This document shows, one piece after another, positions 14,501 to 26,326 of a DNA stretch of 64,000 bases. The notes beneath the pieces were generated by a model, which searched no databases, was not told the DNA's origin, and saw only the letters and a program-made list of their open reading frames with translations. Each line of letters starts with the position of its first letter. The stretch's first letter is position 1. The stretch is from contig JASBNA010000064.1 in the NCBI GenBank assembly GCA_038087015.1, positions 124,001 to 188,000 on the forward strand, in the 5' to 3' direction. The DNA comes from Cerrena zonata. Taxonomy: Eukaryota; Basidiomycota; Agaricomycetes; Polyporales; Cerrenaceae. Made by a program: the position numbers and the translations under genes.

Positions 14501-14955
14501 CTGGTAGCGCGAGACCACACCCTAGCATGGGCAGCAGCAGGAATGCGAGAAGGGTCAGTAGGCTCACGGCGAGGGTAAGGATCCTTGTTCTCTTGCATGG
14601 CGTTTTGCAGGCTAACAACGCGTACAGAGCGTGGAGTGGGCTTGCGACCACCGACTCCGGAGAGGAAATCAGGACTTGGCCCGGCGCTTGGACCCGACTC
14701 TGCGTACATTCCGGCTACCGATGAATGGACAGTGGAACGAGGTGCAGGACCAGGAGGACGCTTTGGAAGCCAACTCGGATATCCTTCCGAGCTTGACGAA
14801 GGTACCGCTGGTGGAGACTGAGGAGGGGAAGACGATGCTTGTTCGCTTCCTACGAAAGCTTGACTGAACCTTTGGGGTTCCCAGCTGCGATGTGAAGTGG
14901 ACGATTTTGGAGTGGGTTCTGCGGAACTATTGAGATCGTACTGTGGTCGTGACAT
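11517..14955 (-). CDS. Large multi-pass membrane protein with Ser/Arg/Pro-rich tail, unknown function
   Basis: Four minus-strand exons join in frame: 14294-14955, 14078-14238, 13578-14022 and 11517-13527, for 1092 residues. Residues 1-185 are Ser/Pro-rich and hydrophilic. Five or six hydrophobic segments follow between about 187 and 430 (for example YPIFVFAHLPLQTFFDF, YIACWFTQIFVVFLLYE, TVSLLLPRAALSLSLLLAF and WRILVLLVSWIGLWVL). The remaining 650 residues are low-complexity, acidic and Ser/Arg-rich, with RSRSAHSRSQSRSRTNSS-like runs, and look disordered and phosphorylatable. I do not recognise a catalytic motif. The layout suggests an integral endomembrane or plasma-membrane protein with a long cytoplasmic tail, perhaps a fungal-specific family. 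The stop at 11517 is the first in frame. The gene is convergent with the peroxidase. Confidence 0.75.
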
Positions 14956-16352
14956 ATTCGTTAGTTAGGCTGGACATACAAAATCCAAGTAGAGAAGAAA
15001 GATTAAAGGTGAGACTATGAGGAAGAGTAAAGCAAGACAGATTAGATGGCGAGGGGACGTTCCGCGTAGATATGAGCAGCGAGGATCGGGCACTGCGAGC
15101 AGAGAACAGGCTCTATAGTGCAGGATCACTGGATGAACGCGAGAGCCGCGTGTCTGAGAGAGGAGGAGAATGCCTCGTGTTGGAAGTCCTCAAGTAGACA
15201 CGGTCAAGAGAGTCAGCGCTCGAAAAGATCAACGTACCCCCAATATGGCTCAATAAGCTTAGCCGAGTTTCCGTTTGTTCTTGTTTACAGGTTGCCACGC
15301 AGGCGAGATGAGCTGCTGATGAAGACAGACGAAGACAAGCTAGAACAACAGAAGTCGTTTCGAGCGAACAAATAAAATGTAGCGAAGCAACGAGTGGAAG
15401 CACAACCAGGACCAGCAAGGTCGGTCGTCGCGAAATTGAAGGAGTGTGTGACAAGCAAAAGTCCAGATGGTGGTATAAGCAAAAGAATAGAATTTCAAGA
15501 CACCTTGATTTTCTTCGTTGTCATGCCAAATATTCGCTCCTTGCGCCCAACGTGCTCGTGGAAAAGCCGACCTGGTATTTTCTGCAGTCCAGATTCCCGA
15601 GGTGTCCCAGGAGTGTGGCGCAATAAGAGTGTGGGTAAAACAACGAGCTCGTCTCGTTAGACGTCATCTTTCACCAGTTCAACTAGACTGGAAAGATGTG
15701 CGTGATGGGATCACGTCAATAAGGCCCTGACAGAACTTAGTGCCTGTATAGAAGATATTAGATTAACTGTGCATTTGTTATTATGCCGTGCGGGAGTTTT
15801 CTTAAGGATTCCCGCCACAATGGCGGATTTGCATTTTTGAAATGGGGCCCAGCTTATTCTGGATAACGTTGTAGTAAAATTTGATTGATGCAACTAGGTG
15901 CCCTGGTCGTGTGGCTAGACTGAAGTAATTGAATAGTCAAGGAGACTAGAACGCAAAGAGGTGGGAAGAAGAGTTGGGATAGTAAGGTGTAGTGGTCGGG
16001 AGAAGAGCACTATCATGGAAGTTTTTAATAAGATGAGTAACTGTCTCTATTGGGATTTTGCCTCCGTTCTTCAAGAAGCACCGAGTCATATAACTCGAAA
16101 AGGCAACAATATTGGAACAGTTTACTCCACTTGTCTTTTGGAACTTTGTACAGAGTCACATACTCAAATATTCCTCATTATTATCTTACTTATCTGACAT
16201 TAGAATCATCATGGAAGCTAGGTTCCCATGGCATGTCACACACCCATCAAAGGAAGCAAGAACTCAGGAGTTGTTTGAATATGTTTGGCGACAGCTTCCA
16301 CCGTGTAACCCGATTTGGAAATTAACGCAACAGCGTCTTTCCTTCAACCACC
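14956..16352. other. Divergent intergenic region, 1.4 kb
   Basis: Lies between the starts of the membrane protein gene (minus strand) and the Rab prenyltransferase gene (plus strand), so it should hold both promoters. No gene, RNA or repeat could be supported here. Confidence 0.45.
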
Positions 16353-17663
16353 ATGTCTGCATCCCAATTACTTATACCGCTTCATGTGCAGTATATTAAA
16401 TCACTAGGAGAGGTGAATTGCATATACTCTGCAAATCAACTACCCTTTTCTCACTCTTATATCCTAGAATAAAGATGATCTCGTTTACCACTTAACTGCG
16501 CATTTACGTATGAATGCCGTATACTGGGGACTCACAGCGTTGTGTGCTATGGGACACAAAGATGCCTTGGATAGAGACGAAATGATCGAATATGTAATGA
16601 GCTGCTGGGATGAGGAGGCAGGTCTGTTTAGGGTTGTCCCCTGAAGATACAAACATTAACTTTTCTTCAGGAGGATTTGGCGCGCACCCAGATCACGATC
16701 CTCACCTGCTTCCAACTCTTAGTGCTATTCAGATCCTTACCATACATGATTCCCAGGATAAGTTGAACATACCGAAGGTGACGAAATGTATGTGTCCGTG
16801 TCCCTTTCCAATGTAGTATCCCGTTTCTGATCATTATCTATATAGTCATCTTATCACTCCAACAGCCCTCCGGTGTTTTCGCTGGTGATCAGTGGGGAGA
16901 AATCGACACCCGCTTCCTCTACTCCGCGGTTAATGCTCTATCCCTTATTGGCCAACTCCATCTTCTTGATGTTGAGAAAACAGTTGGCTACATCAAGAAA
17001 TGTAAGAATTTTGACGGTGGTTTCGGAGCTGTAGCTGGTGCCGAAAGTCATGCAGCACAGGGTACGTCCAACCAATCATTTCATCTAGGAAAGGTACCTC
17101 AATCTAGCTGTAGTGTGGGTCTGTACAGCTGCACTTGCCATCCTGGATCGTCTAGATGTAATCGACCAGGACACTCTGGCATGGTGGCTCGCTGAAAGGC
17201 AGCTCCCAAATGGTGGCTTCAACGGCCGTCCACAAAAGCTAGAGGACGTTTGTTATAGCTATTGGGTCCTATCTTCCCTCTCGATCTTGCGAAAGTTGTC
17301 ATGGATTGACTCCGAAAAGTTGATCCCGTTTGTGCTTTCTGCTCAGGTGAATATCCTTTCCTATTCAACGTTAATTGAACGTCATTTCTGATATTTGCAA
17401 TACCAAATCCAGGATACTGAGAATGGTGGAATCGCTGATCGACCAGGGGACTTAGCAGATGTCTTCCATACTGTATTCGGCATCGTTGGTAAGTACACAC
17501 CTGGTTGTTTTCTTCACCTGACTCACGACGCATACAAGGGTTATCGTTACTTGGATACCCAGGGCTAGTCGATATCGACCCTGTCTATTGTATGCCTGCA
17601 GACTTGGTCGCGTCGAAAGGTCTACGCAAAGATTGGGAGGCTCTACCTAGGAGGAATTCGTGA
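16353..17663 (+). CDS. B​ET2: Rab geranylgeranyltransferase (GGTase II) beta subunit
   Basis: Seven exons join in frame: 16353-16412, 16468-16621, 16671-16787, 16846-17061, 17108-17346, 17413-17488 and 17539-17663, giving 328 residues, the usual size for this subunit. It shows the protein prenyltransferase repeats: [72 protein letters not shown] and [19 protein letters not shown]. The zinc ligands expected in beta subunits are visible: Asp and Cys in [10 protein letters not shown] and the late His in ADVFHTVFG. The C-terminus [15 protein letters not shown] is diagnostic for the Rab-specific enzyme rather than farnesyl or GGTase I subunits. With the alpha subunit and Rab escort protein it adds geranylgeranyl groups to C-terminal cysteines of Rab GTPases, which is needed for vesicle traffic. 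Nothing looks damaged. Confidence 0.95.
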
Positions 17664-18045
17664 CTGTTGTATTTCTTAACTTCGCTCACGCAACAATTAC
17701 TACTTTCAATCTTCGTAGACGCTCTACATCAGCTGCTTGTGGTGTCAGTGGCTACGACTTGACGCTACAGCATCATGATCCCTATTGAAGTTTGAAAAGG
17801 TACCCTGTTTCCCCAGCTGTATAAGTGGTACGTCATTTCAATGGGGGAAATCATTGTGTTCTCCAAGTGGTCCCCGCTATCAGGCACATTACAACTACAA
17901 ACCATTCAACACATCATGACGCTATAAATGTCGTCACCGTCAGCCGACGGTATAAAACCAGGGATGCGATTCATGAGAAATTCAACATATCCACAACAAC
18001 AACTTCATCTCTACTTATTCCCAGATAATAACTAGACACTTCATT
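17664..18045. other. Intergenic with promoter of the CsbD-like gene
   Basis: 382 bp between two genes on the same strand. It contains the TATA box at 17951 and nothing else I can name. Confidence 0.5.
17951..17957 (+). promoter_or_regulatory. TATA box of the CsbD-like gene
   Basis: TATAAAA in the context CGGTATAAAACC, 95 bp upstream of the ATG at 18046. The position fits a core promoter of a strongly induced gene. Confidence 0.55.
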
Positions 18046-18763
18046 ATGTCAGTCCCATTTAGAGAAGGTCACGGTGGTAACCTAGGTGAGAGCTTTTGCC
18101 ACCACGATCGACTTCTCAGTGTTCTGACTCTTCTATGATAGCTGGTTCCACTTTGAACAATGCAACGTCGACAGGTACGTGTATTCACAACATCCTGAAC
18201 AAACGGGAATATTGATTTTATTACAGCACCTACTACTGGTACCACAGCGACACGAGGTCCAATTGGACGCGGTGTTCAGAAGGTTGAACAAGCGGCAGGA
18301 ATCGCACCCGGAAATACTACTGCCGGTACTGGGGTAGGTACTGGGGTAGGAACGGGCCATATGCATGGGACAGGTGCTGGAGTAGGAACAGGCCATACGC
18401 ACGGGACAGGTACTACGACAGGTGCTACTACACATCATGCTCCGATGGGTGGAACCACCGGTACTACCGGAGCCACTAGCCACGTACCTCTTGGTCAGAA
18501 AGTGACAGGTAAATTTAAAAACCATCTCTTCAATTTCCTAGAGTAAGGCGTTGACCTATCTAAATACAAGGTTCTGTCGAGAAGGCTGTCGGAAAAGTTA
18601 CCAATGATCCCACTCTTGTCATGAAGGGTGAGCAGAAAAAGGTACGTTTCACACCCGAGGAGATCAACAACCTTCTGATTATACCCGGAACAAACAGACA
18701 GGTGCCAATGTCGGCACAGGTGGTGCAGGCTATGGAACGGGAACTGTACCTGGCGGATACTAG
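18046..18763 (+). CDS. Gly/Thr/His-rich protein with C-terminal CsbD-like segment
   Basis: Five exons join in frame: 18046-18085, 18142-18174, 18227-18508, 18571-18641 and 18698-18763, for 163 residues. The middle (about 65-110) is a simple-sequence stretch built on GTG repeats, with two near-copies of VGTGHMHGTGAG. The region at about 118-143 (GSVEKAVGKVTNDPTLVMKG, then EQKKTG) resembles CsbD-family stress proteins, whose repeats read K-G-x-x-x-E-A-x-G-K-x-T-x-D. The C-terminus is again Gly-rich and ends GGY. There is no signal peptide or membrane segment. CsbD-like proteins are small, hydrophilic and stress-induced in bacteria and fungi with no known biochemical activity, so a stress role is only inference. 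The TATA box at 17951 supports expression. Confidence 0.72.
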
Positions 18764-19021
18764 ATGTACAAGCTCAATTGCCCTGAAAATTTGTAATTGT
18801 ATCATATGATTCTTCGAACTATGTAGCGTTAACGCCGCAGAAAAGTGTTACGTGGGGCATCCCTTGAGATATAGAAGATGGTATAATGTGCTACAGGTAC
18901 GAGATGATATACATAGAGCGAAACGCCACGCTAGAACCGGAATCGATAACACGTCGAAAGGGGTGAGAAATAGGCAATATGAAATATGTCCTTGTAAGAG
19001 CACATATCGCGGTAGTCGATC

Positions 19022-21956
19022 TCAAGCAACAAGAACGTAGCCGTCCCTAGAAGAAAATGTGGACGGGCTTGATAAGACCCCATTGGAAACTATCGAAAAA
19101 GGGCTCGACCCGTCAGAATTGAAAATGGAAGGAGAGACACTTGTAAGTATCTTCTTTTCTGCCGAAAGATGGGTACCAAAAGATGAGTTGGGTGAGTATT
19201 GGAAAGACATAGGTGAGAAAGGATCACGAGTAGACTTCCGCTCAGCCTTTTCAGAGGCGACGTCCTTGCGTTGGACAAATAATGAATTGTGATATTGTGT
19301 TGAGCATAGTTTAGCGAGCGATAGTGTTGAGGGCCGTTTCGATGTGTCGGCGTCCCAGCATGGAAGGATGAATTCCCAATCCCCAGGGGAGATGGGTATT
19401 CTTGGATGTGTACTAGCTGGAGGCCATGTAGGATGTGTGTTCTCTAGCTTTTTCGCGATAACCTGGAAATCGTGTGGGATGTCGTAAAATGGACGGCGGC
19501 GGGTAAATAACTATAGACAGGTAAGTAAGATAAGAAGTTGAATAATGATATAAGTAATTTACCTCTGTCCAGAGGCATCCAAACATATAGACGTCATTCT
19601 CATACGACAACCTTTCACCCCGGAGTATTTCGGGAGCCATCCATCTCACTGCTCCACCACAGCGAGAACCGAAGCTGGTTGAACTTGAGTCACCGAATTG
19701 TGACATACCAAAGTCCCCCACACGAACGGAGCGATCGGAACCGATCAGAATGTTTGCCTGTGGTTTAGGTATGAGGACCTGACGAGGATAAAATTATTGG
19801 AAACTATTCTTACTCCACGCAAATCACCATGTATGATATGTTCATGGTGCAGATATTGAAGTCCTTCGATGATTTCACTATACTGAATCAATCGATCCAG
19901 GTTAGTATATGTTTCTGGTGAGAAAAGTTCAATACCTACCCATCGAGCTAAAGGCAACGGATCAGTTCTTTTACTGCTGAGTTCTTCATCCATATAGTGG
20001 AGGATATTCCCGTGGTTCATCCAGGGAGTGACTAAACAATAGTATGGTCTGTATGATTCCTGATCAACCCCAAGAAAAGGTAGAATGTAAGGATGCTTGA
20101 GTTGCTGCCATAATAATGCTTCGCGACACAGGCCCTACAGTGGTCAAATTACCTGTTAAATAAAACATTCCCCAGCATTGTGACACTCGACATACCTCGT
20201 ATGCATTCCCAGTCGTAGTCGAGTGCTGAAATATTCGCAGCCTCTTTAACGCAACTGGGGTACTTGAGAGGGTTGCCAGATATACGTCGGAGTAGCCGCC
20301 GCCAGCAGAAGCATACTTCCCAGGATCGTAGACCCCAGTAAGGAACAAAGAATCAGGCATCCTAGTAGAAGCCTTTGACAGGCGTACTAGTAAACGCCGA
20401 AGTTTGAATCTTGACTCATGTTTAACATCTTCTTGGGGAGTAACGGGCGATGTACCTTCTAACATCTAAACGGGGGTCGTATTTGGCATTATTTATGAGC
20501 AACTAGCAGGAACCCGTGCGGCTGCACGATAACTGCGTAATTAGTTACATATGATTGTACTTGTCCACTGCAAACATTGAACTCATATAGATTAGCGAGC
20601 TTAGTATCACTCACCAGCATTTGCGATCCCAATTTACAGGGGACGTAGAGATGATAAGGTAAAATGTTTGAATTCAAAATGAAACACAGTTGAAATTACC
20701 GCGCATAGTACTCCCATCTGAAGACGCTCCTCCGCTGCCGGTTTGGGACCGGCAGCTCTGTCGCTTAGGGTGAGGTATCTGGTGTTTTACCCAATGTCAG
20801 TGGTTCTCATTATTGTGATTTAAGATATATATATTATGTATATACAATCAAAATATGAACATGAATGTAAGCTGATCAAGCTGAGAGTGGACTGAAGTGA
20901 GAAACAGGTAGAGGAATATCTTCGAGACAGGGTGCAGAGGATATGGAGGCGTCCACATGGAAGACATGAGCCAACCCCAAGTAACAGACAGGTAAAAGAG
21001 AAGCAGTTATATTACCTCACCTCCAAGTTTTCTCATAGATGTTTGTTGCGGGCTAGTAGCTCAGAGTCCATTCTAGGCTGTTGTCTCAAGCATCAATCAA
21101 GCATCAATAACAAATGTTGTAGAAGGCTTTGAAATCGGCGGAGGGACTGTTTGAGTAATAGAGGTCATAGACCCCCATATTTTTACTCTTTCGCATGAGG
21201 AAAGCTAAACGTCTGCCTCAAACATGACTCCCGGGGTACAATTCCTCTTCTCAGCGAGACGGAACATTGGCAGCAGCTTCAGCGAGGAGGTATTGGTGAT
21301 ATCTAAAGACAGATATGACCGTTATTGGAACTTGGGATGACATAGAGAGAATAGGGTATTCTTGCCTCTTGTAGGGATACACTGTACTGCACCCTTCGGT
21401 GGTCAACCACGAAAAGCCCAATTAGGCGGGCAGTTAATGGCGCCGTGGGTTACAACAATATCACAACTGTAAAAAGGTCAAGATCCCAGAGAGTCGGATT
21501 GATTGGTCCAAGTTCATGTTCAGGATTCAAGAGATATATAAAGGACATCGTTGAGTCAAGAAAGCAGAGGACGATGTGGTAGTAAGCAGGCTCGGAACAC
21601 AGGAACGTACGTACATAGGGTTAGGTCGAGCGTGGGAGAGGTAATAAGTATCAGCCAATCAGAGGGCCTCTTTGTCTCGGGGATCTCGGAGACCACTCTC
21701 TTTTGTATAATAGATACGAATGAATTTCACGTACCTGAAGGATCTCCTCCATGCAAGAAACAGCAAGCTCGTCACGAAAAGATAATATCTTTTCTCGAGT
21801 GTCATCGCAAGAGAGGGATTTTATGATTAGAGCACGAATGTCATTTGTTGACATTTTAAAGGGGTTCTTTCCCTGCAGTTGTCCTACATATCCTTTGCAA
21901 CGCTTTACTATTATGTCTCGACGTTCTGAAAGGGAGGATCCTCGTGCCCTTAACAT
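19022..21956 (-). CDS. TKL-like protein kinase, tandem copy A
   Basis: Six exons join in frame: 21735-21956, 20196-20465, 19940-20134, 19814-19882, 19563-19757 and 19022-19510, for 479 residues. The helical N-terminal 70 residues are followed by a kinase domain at about 110-380: glycine loop AGGGYSDVYLA, lysine in VALKRLR, catalytic loop HGDLRGANIL, DFG in VGDFGMS and MAPE. The HRD arginine is glycine (HGD), but the catalytic Asp and the metal-binding Asn are kept, so activity is possible. HGDLRG is usual in expanded agaricomycete kinase families. Exon lengths 270, 195, 69 and 195 are identical to those of the kinase at 22620-24317, a tandem copy in the same orientation 663 bp away. The first intron is about 1.27 kb here against 55 nt in the neighbour. 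The C-terminal 110 residues are Ser-rich. Confidence 0.85.
20734..20756. repeat. GC-rich perfect inverted repeat
   Basis: GCTGCCGGT and ACCGGCAGC form a 9-bp perfect stem around a 5-nt loop (TTGGG), inside the long intron of kinase A. Confidence 0.7.
21087..21108. repeat. 11-bp tandem duplication
   Basis: CAAGCATCAAT occurs twice head to tail inside the long intron of kinase A. Confidence 0.75.
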
Positions 21957-22619
21957 TGGTATCCTAGAATGGTGATCAAGTATAAGTACGAGGAATGGAG
22001 GAAGTTAGGCTGATGAATGTGCGATACTTGGGCGTGTCCCGTAGCTACTAGTGCTGCAGGTATCACGCTCGGAGAGTATGGCAGTAATGATTGCGATTCC
22101 GGTGTATTTCAACTTGGCAGTGCACAGCCATAGAAAAACAGACGGGTGTCATCAGCAAGAAAAGCTTATGCTGTCCATAGCTGAAGACACATGACTTCAT
22201 AAACACTTGAAAGATCCCCTTCCGAATATTGTCCGCTCTTCTTCGTTCAAGTTTTTAGAAATTCGTAGTTAGGTTGTTTGTGGCTACAGGCAGTTGAATT
22301 GCACAATGGGTAGAATCAGGGACCCGAGAACCACGGACTCGGAATGGCGTTAGCGCCCTTTGTGAAACCCTACGCAATAGACATGTTCCCGAAGCTCTGT
22401 GATCGAATGGTGGCCAGCAAATAATTCTCCGAACGCATCGTGTAATATACATGTTATAGGTGGAGCGTCCTTAAATTTTGAGAGGAGTAAAATTAAGTAT
22501 ACAGTGTTCAAATTGAGTATCATATATGGGTAAGAATAAATTCACGCCAGATATACTTCAAAAATGGGCCAGAGCTAGTCAGCACGAAGACGCCCCAAAT
22601 TTCATCATAGGAAACAACG
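21957..22619. other. Intergenic between tandem kinases
   Basis: About 660 bp from the stop of kinase B to the start of kinase A, on the same strand. No gene seen; it should hold the promoter of kinase A. Confidence 0.5.
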
Positions 22620-24317
22620 TCACAGCGAGCGAACGAAGACATAGTCATCCGCAGGAGAAACTGTGGAAGGTTTCGAAACTATCGAGAAAGGACTCGAACC
22701 AGAAACAGAGGGAGAGAAACTCGCAAGCACTCTCTTCTCAACTGAAGGGCGAGTACCGAAAGAGGAATTAGGGGAACATTGAATGGACATACTAGTTATA
22801 GGCGAAAAAAGATCACGAGTCGATTTACGTTTAGGTATTTCTGGGGAATTGTCTTTGCGTGGAACAAGCAGTGATTTGTGGTATTGTGTTTGACACATCT
22901 CAACGAGCGATGTAATTGTGGGGCGTTTTGAAGGGTTAGCGTCCCAGCATAGAAGGATGAATTCCCAATCCCCAGGGGAGATGGGTATTCTTGGATGCGT
23001 TCCAGATGGAGGCCAAGTGGGATGCGCGTTCTCAAGCTTTTTCGCGAGAACTTGAAAATCGTGTGGGATGTCGTAGAATGGTCGGCGACAGGTAAATAAC
23101 TATAAATAGGTAAGTAAGATAAGATGTGGAACAATATGGAAAATATAGTTCACTTCTGTCCATAAGCACCCGAACATATAGATGTCGTTCTCATACGACA
23201 ACCGTTCACCACGAAGTATTTCAGGCGCCATCCATCTCACTGCCCCACCACAGCGAGAACCAAAACTGGTTGTACTTGAGTCGCCGAATTGTGACATACC
23301 GAAGTCCCCCACACGAACGGAACAGTCTGAACCGATTAGGATGTTTGCCTGAGGATTAATGCATGAGTATTGGAATATCATGAGAAGTATTGAGTTTTCC
23401 TTACCCCACGCAAATCGCCATGGATGATATGTTCCTGATGCAGATATTGAACTCCTTCAATGATTTCACTATACTAGATTCATTGCATAGAGTTAGCGTA
23501 TATTTCTGGCGTGAAACGTTCGATAGATGCCTACCCATCGAGCTAAGGGCAACAAGTGAGTTTCTTTGCTACTCAACTGCTCATCAATATAGTGAATGAT
23601 ATTGCCGTGGTTCATCCAAGGAGTTACTAAACAACAATATGGTTCGTATGACTCCCGGTCAACTCCGAGGAAAGGTAAAATAAAAGGATGCTTGAGTTGC
23701 TGCCATATTAATGCTTCTCGGCACAGGCCCTACAGTGCAAGTCACTCGTCAGGCCGAGAAGCTCGCGGTAATGCCACAACCGACATACCTCGTATGCTTC
23801 TATAGTCACATTCGTGTGTTGGAATATTCGCAGTCTCTTTAACGCGACTGGGCTATTTTTGAGGCACCCTCGAAATACGTCGGAGAAGCCTCCTCCAGCA
23901 GTAGCATATTTACCGGGATCGTCGATCTCGGTCAAGAACAAAGAATCGGGTATCCTGGTAGAAGCCCTCGATAGGCGTACCAGTAAACGCCGGAGTTTGA
24001 ACCTCCACTCATGATCAACGTCCTCTAAAGGAGGAACGGGCGAAATGCCTTCTAACATCTGGATGCCGGAAGATGAGGATCCATTGCCGATGATAGAAAG
24101 AAAATTTACATACCTGCAGGATCTCTTCCATACAAGAAACGGCAAGCTCATCACGAAAAGATAGGATCTTTTCCCGAGTGTCGTCGCAAGAGAGAGATTT
24201 GATGAGCAAGGTACGGATCTCGTTAACTGACAGCTTCTTTCCCTGCAGCTGTTCTACGTATCCCCGACACAATTTTACTATTGAGTCTCGATGTTCTGAG
24301 AATGAGCCTCGCGCCAT
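22620..24317 (-). CDS. TKL-like protein kinase, tandem copy B
   Basis: Six exons join in frame: 24114-24317, 23789-24058, 23535-23729, 23405-23473, 23154-23348 and 22620-23099, for 470 residues. It aligns with the kinase at 19022-21956 along its whole length and with the same splice positions. Kinase landmarks are AGGGFSDVFRG, VALKRLR, HGDLRGANIL, VGDFGMSQFGD and MAPEILRGE, so the core catalytic residues are present apart from the HRD arginine. The N-terminal helical region (about 1-68) contains SCDDTREKILSFRDELAV, shared with the tandem copy. The C-terminal tail is Ser/Pro-rich. The gene is divergent from the NmrA-like gene at 24978, with 660 bp between their starts. Substrate and pathway are unknown. 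Confidence 0.87.
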
Positions 24318-24977
24318 AGTCGGATATGAGTATCACTGGGAATGAACCTAGAGGAAGCAAGTGTATGAAATCTGGGGCACCCCACAATTATTAGTATGTG
24401 TCCGACAAAACCCGACGATAGTATTCCGATTCCAGTGTATTTGCATAGCCATGGAAAAATACAAAGTGACGTTGACATGGAAGGCTCTAGTACTGGTGAC
24501 CCGTTGCAGGCGTCATGATACAACAAGAAAAAAATACCGTTTGTGACATCGACCACGACCTAGGAGGTCGTTGAGTTCAAAGTTGTAGTCGACAGTCTGA
24601 GTTTACGACTGAGTGGCTCAACGTTGACCAGGAACCCGGCAGTTACGGAGTGGATCGAGTCTAGCTGAATCAAACCGATCAGTGCGCGTCGGCGCCTAAT
24701 ATGAAGAGGCTAAAGACGAATTCATATAAAACTCCGGAGAGACGGAAACGTCAGTGAGCAATAATGTTCTTCAGTGTCTCTGAGCTTTGTTGTACCATTC
24801 TCCTCAAAGTTGTGAACGGGGATTTTGCCTAACAACGACACCTCGAAATTAGGAGAGCGATTTGAACCATGGGATTTACGTTCTGGGTGATATATATTTG
24901 ACCTGATGTCAGCACGTCCAGAACCATACTAGTAGTTGCTTACTAGGACTCGAACCAGCTTGATCGTCGATATCAGG
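24318..24977. other. Shared divergent promoter region
   Basis: 660 bp between the starts of kinase B (minus) and the NmrA-like gene (plus). It contains a TATATATT-like run near 24889-24896, about 85 bp before the plus-strand ATG. No gene seen. Confidence 0.5.
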
Positions 24978-26326
24978 ATGGCCTACAAGATCCCCATCTT
25001 CATCCTCGGAGCCACAGGCATGCGACCATTCTATTCTCGATGGGCACTGGTCACTGATAGGTTTCCTCAGGTTATGTCGGCGGCTCTGTCCTGGCTCTTC
25101 TGCTCAAGCATCCCGATAAAGAGAAATTTGAGATCACTGCACTTGTACGGTCCCCCCAAAGAGCGGCAAGTTTGGACAGATTCGAAGTCACGACTGTTAT
25201 CGGAACCACTGAGGAACCAGGTCTAGTCGAAAACTTAGCCTCTCAAGCACACATTGTATTTTCATTTGTATGTCATGGTATCTACCAGCGGTGAAGTTGC
25301 CATCAGCGCCATATCTAATTACCCTACTGCAGGCGGATGCAGATAACCTTCCTGCCATACAGGCAGTCTTGCGCGGATTAAGACGAAGACGAGAAAACAC
25401 AGGAGACTTGCCTTTCCTCATACACAACGTGAAACCTCCTCGTCTGCTTCCTGCTAATCGATACTAAATATTCACCTGATTATAGTCTGGCGCAGCTGTT
25501 CTCAATGACGACTCCAGAGGCATGTACAGCTCAGATGTGATTTACGATGACATGAAGCCAGAGGAAATCGAGGCTTTACCTGCAACCCAGCCGCACCGCG
25601 CCGTTGATATGGCTATCGTGGAGGCAGATGAGCGTGGGTATCTCCGCTCATACATCGTCATGCCAGGATCTGTATATGGAATTGTTTCTGGACCTCTCGT
25701 CAACGCTCGCGTTCAAAACCCTTATGCCCGCCTTATGCCACACTTCATCCGATGCGCCTTGGATAGAGGTGAAGTCGGTATGGTCGGTTTAGGTAAATCC
25801 ATCTGGACCAACGTCCATATCGGCGAGTGTGCGTGTTATTAAACTCCACTATTAAATCATGTCGTGCTGAGGCATCTCCACAGTGGCTGACCTTTACATA
25901 ATACTGCTCGACAAGCTACTGGCAAACCCACAAGCCGTGGCACACGGACGTCAAGGCTATTACTTTGCGGAGAACGGCGAGCACACTTGGGGTCAACTTT
26001 CACTGGCAATTGGCATCGCTCTGGAAAGAGTGGGAATCTCAAAGTCCGTCGAGCCTACCACGCTAAACGAAGAGGAAGTTGCAAAGTATGGTGGTACACT
26101 GGTAAGTTGGTTGTCCATAATATAAACTCTCACTAAACAATTTTCAATTCGTAAAATATAGGAAAAAGGTTACGCCTTAGGTACAAACGCAAGATGCCGT
26201 GCGAATAGATCGCGTGCACTTGGTTGGAAGCCTACCAAGACAACACAAGATATGTTGGATAGCTTGAAGGAACAGTCCGAAGCTTTGATTATGGAACAAC
26301 AAGCCAAACAAACAATGATAATGTAA
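24978..26326 (+). CDS. NmrA-like NAD(P)-binding epimerase/reductase, copy 1
   Basis: Six exons join in frame: 24978-25017, 25071-25267, 25333-25428, 25486-25828, 25884-26101 and 26162-26326, giving 352 residues. The N-terminal Rossmann motif is FILGATGYVGGSV (GxxGxxG complete), followed by a TALVRSPQRA segment of the atypical short-chain dehydrogenase NmrA/HSCARG type. YIVMPGSVYGIVSG and ENGEHTWGQLS are strongly conserved in the two paralogs at 28378 and 37881. There is no clear YxxxK catalytic pair, so it may be a redox sensor or a reductase of unknown substrate. The first intron starts with GC (CACAG/GCATGC) rather than GT. The fourth exon (343 nt) equals the fused 151- and 192-nt exons of the copy at 28378, so one intron is missing here. 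Confidence 0.85.

Larger units (their letters stand above)
20466..21734 (-). other. Unusually long first intron of kinase A (1.27 kb)
   Basis: Starts GTACGTGAAATTC and ends CCCCCGTTTAG, and the flanking exons join at the same residue pair (LQ/ML) as in the neighbouring kinase, whose intron is only 55 nt. The extra sequence holds a perfect 9-bp hairpin (20734-20756), an 11-bp tandem repeat (21087-21108) and a TATATAAAGG at 21535-21544. No transposase frame or clear terminal repeats were found. Confidence 0.6.

Noticed and set aside
24940..24975. GGTTCGAGTCC on the minus strand, a perfect tRNA B-box
   Set aside because: The flanking bases do not form a T-arm stem and no D-arm or acceptor stem can be built; it lies just before the NmrA-like start codon.
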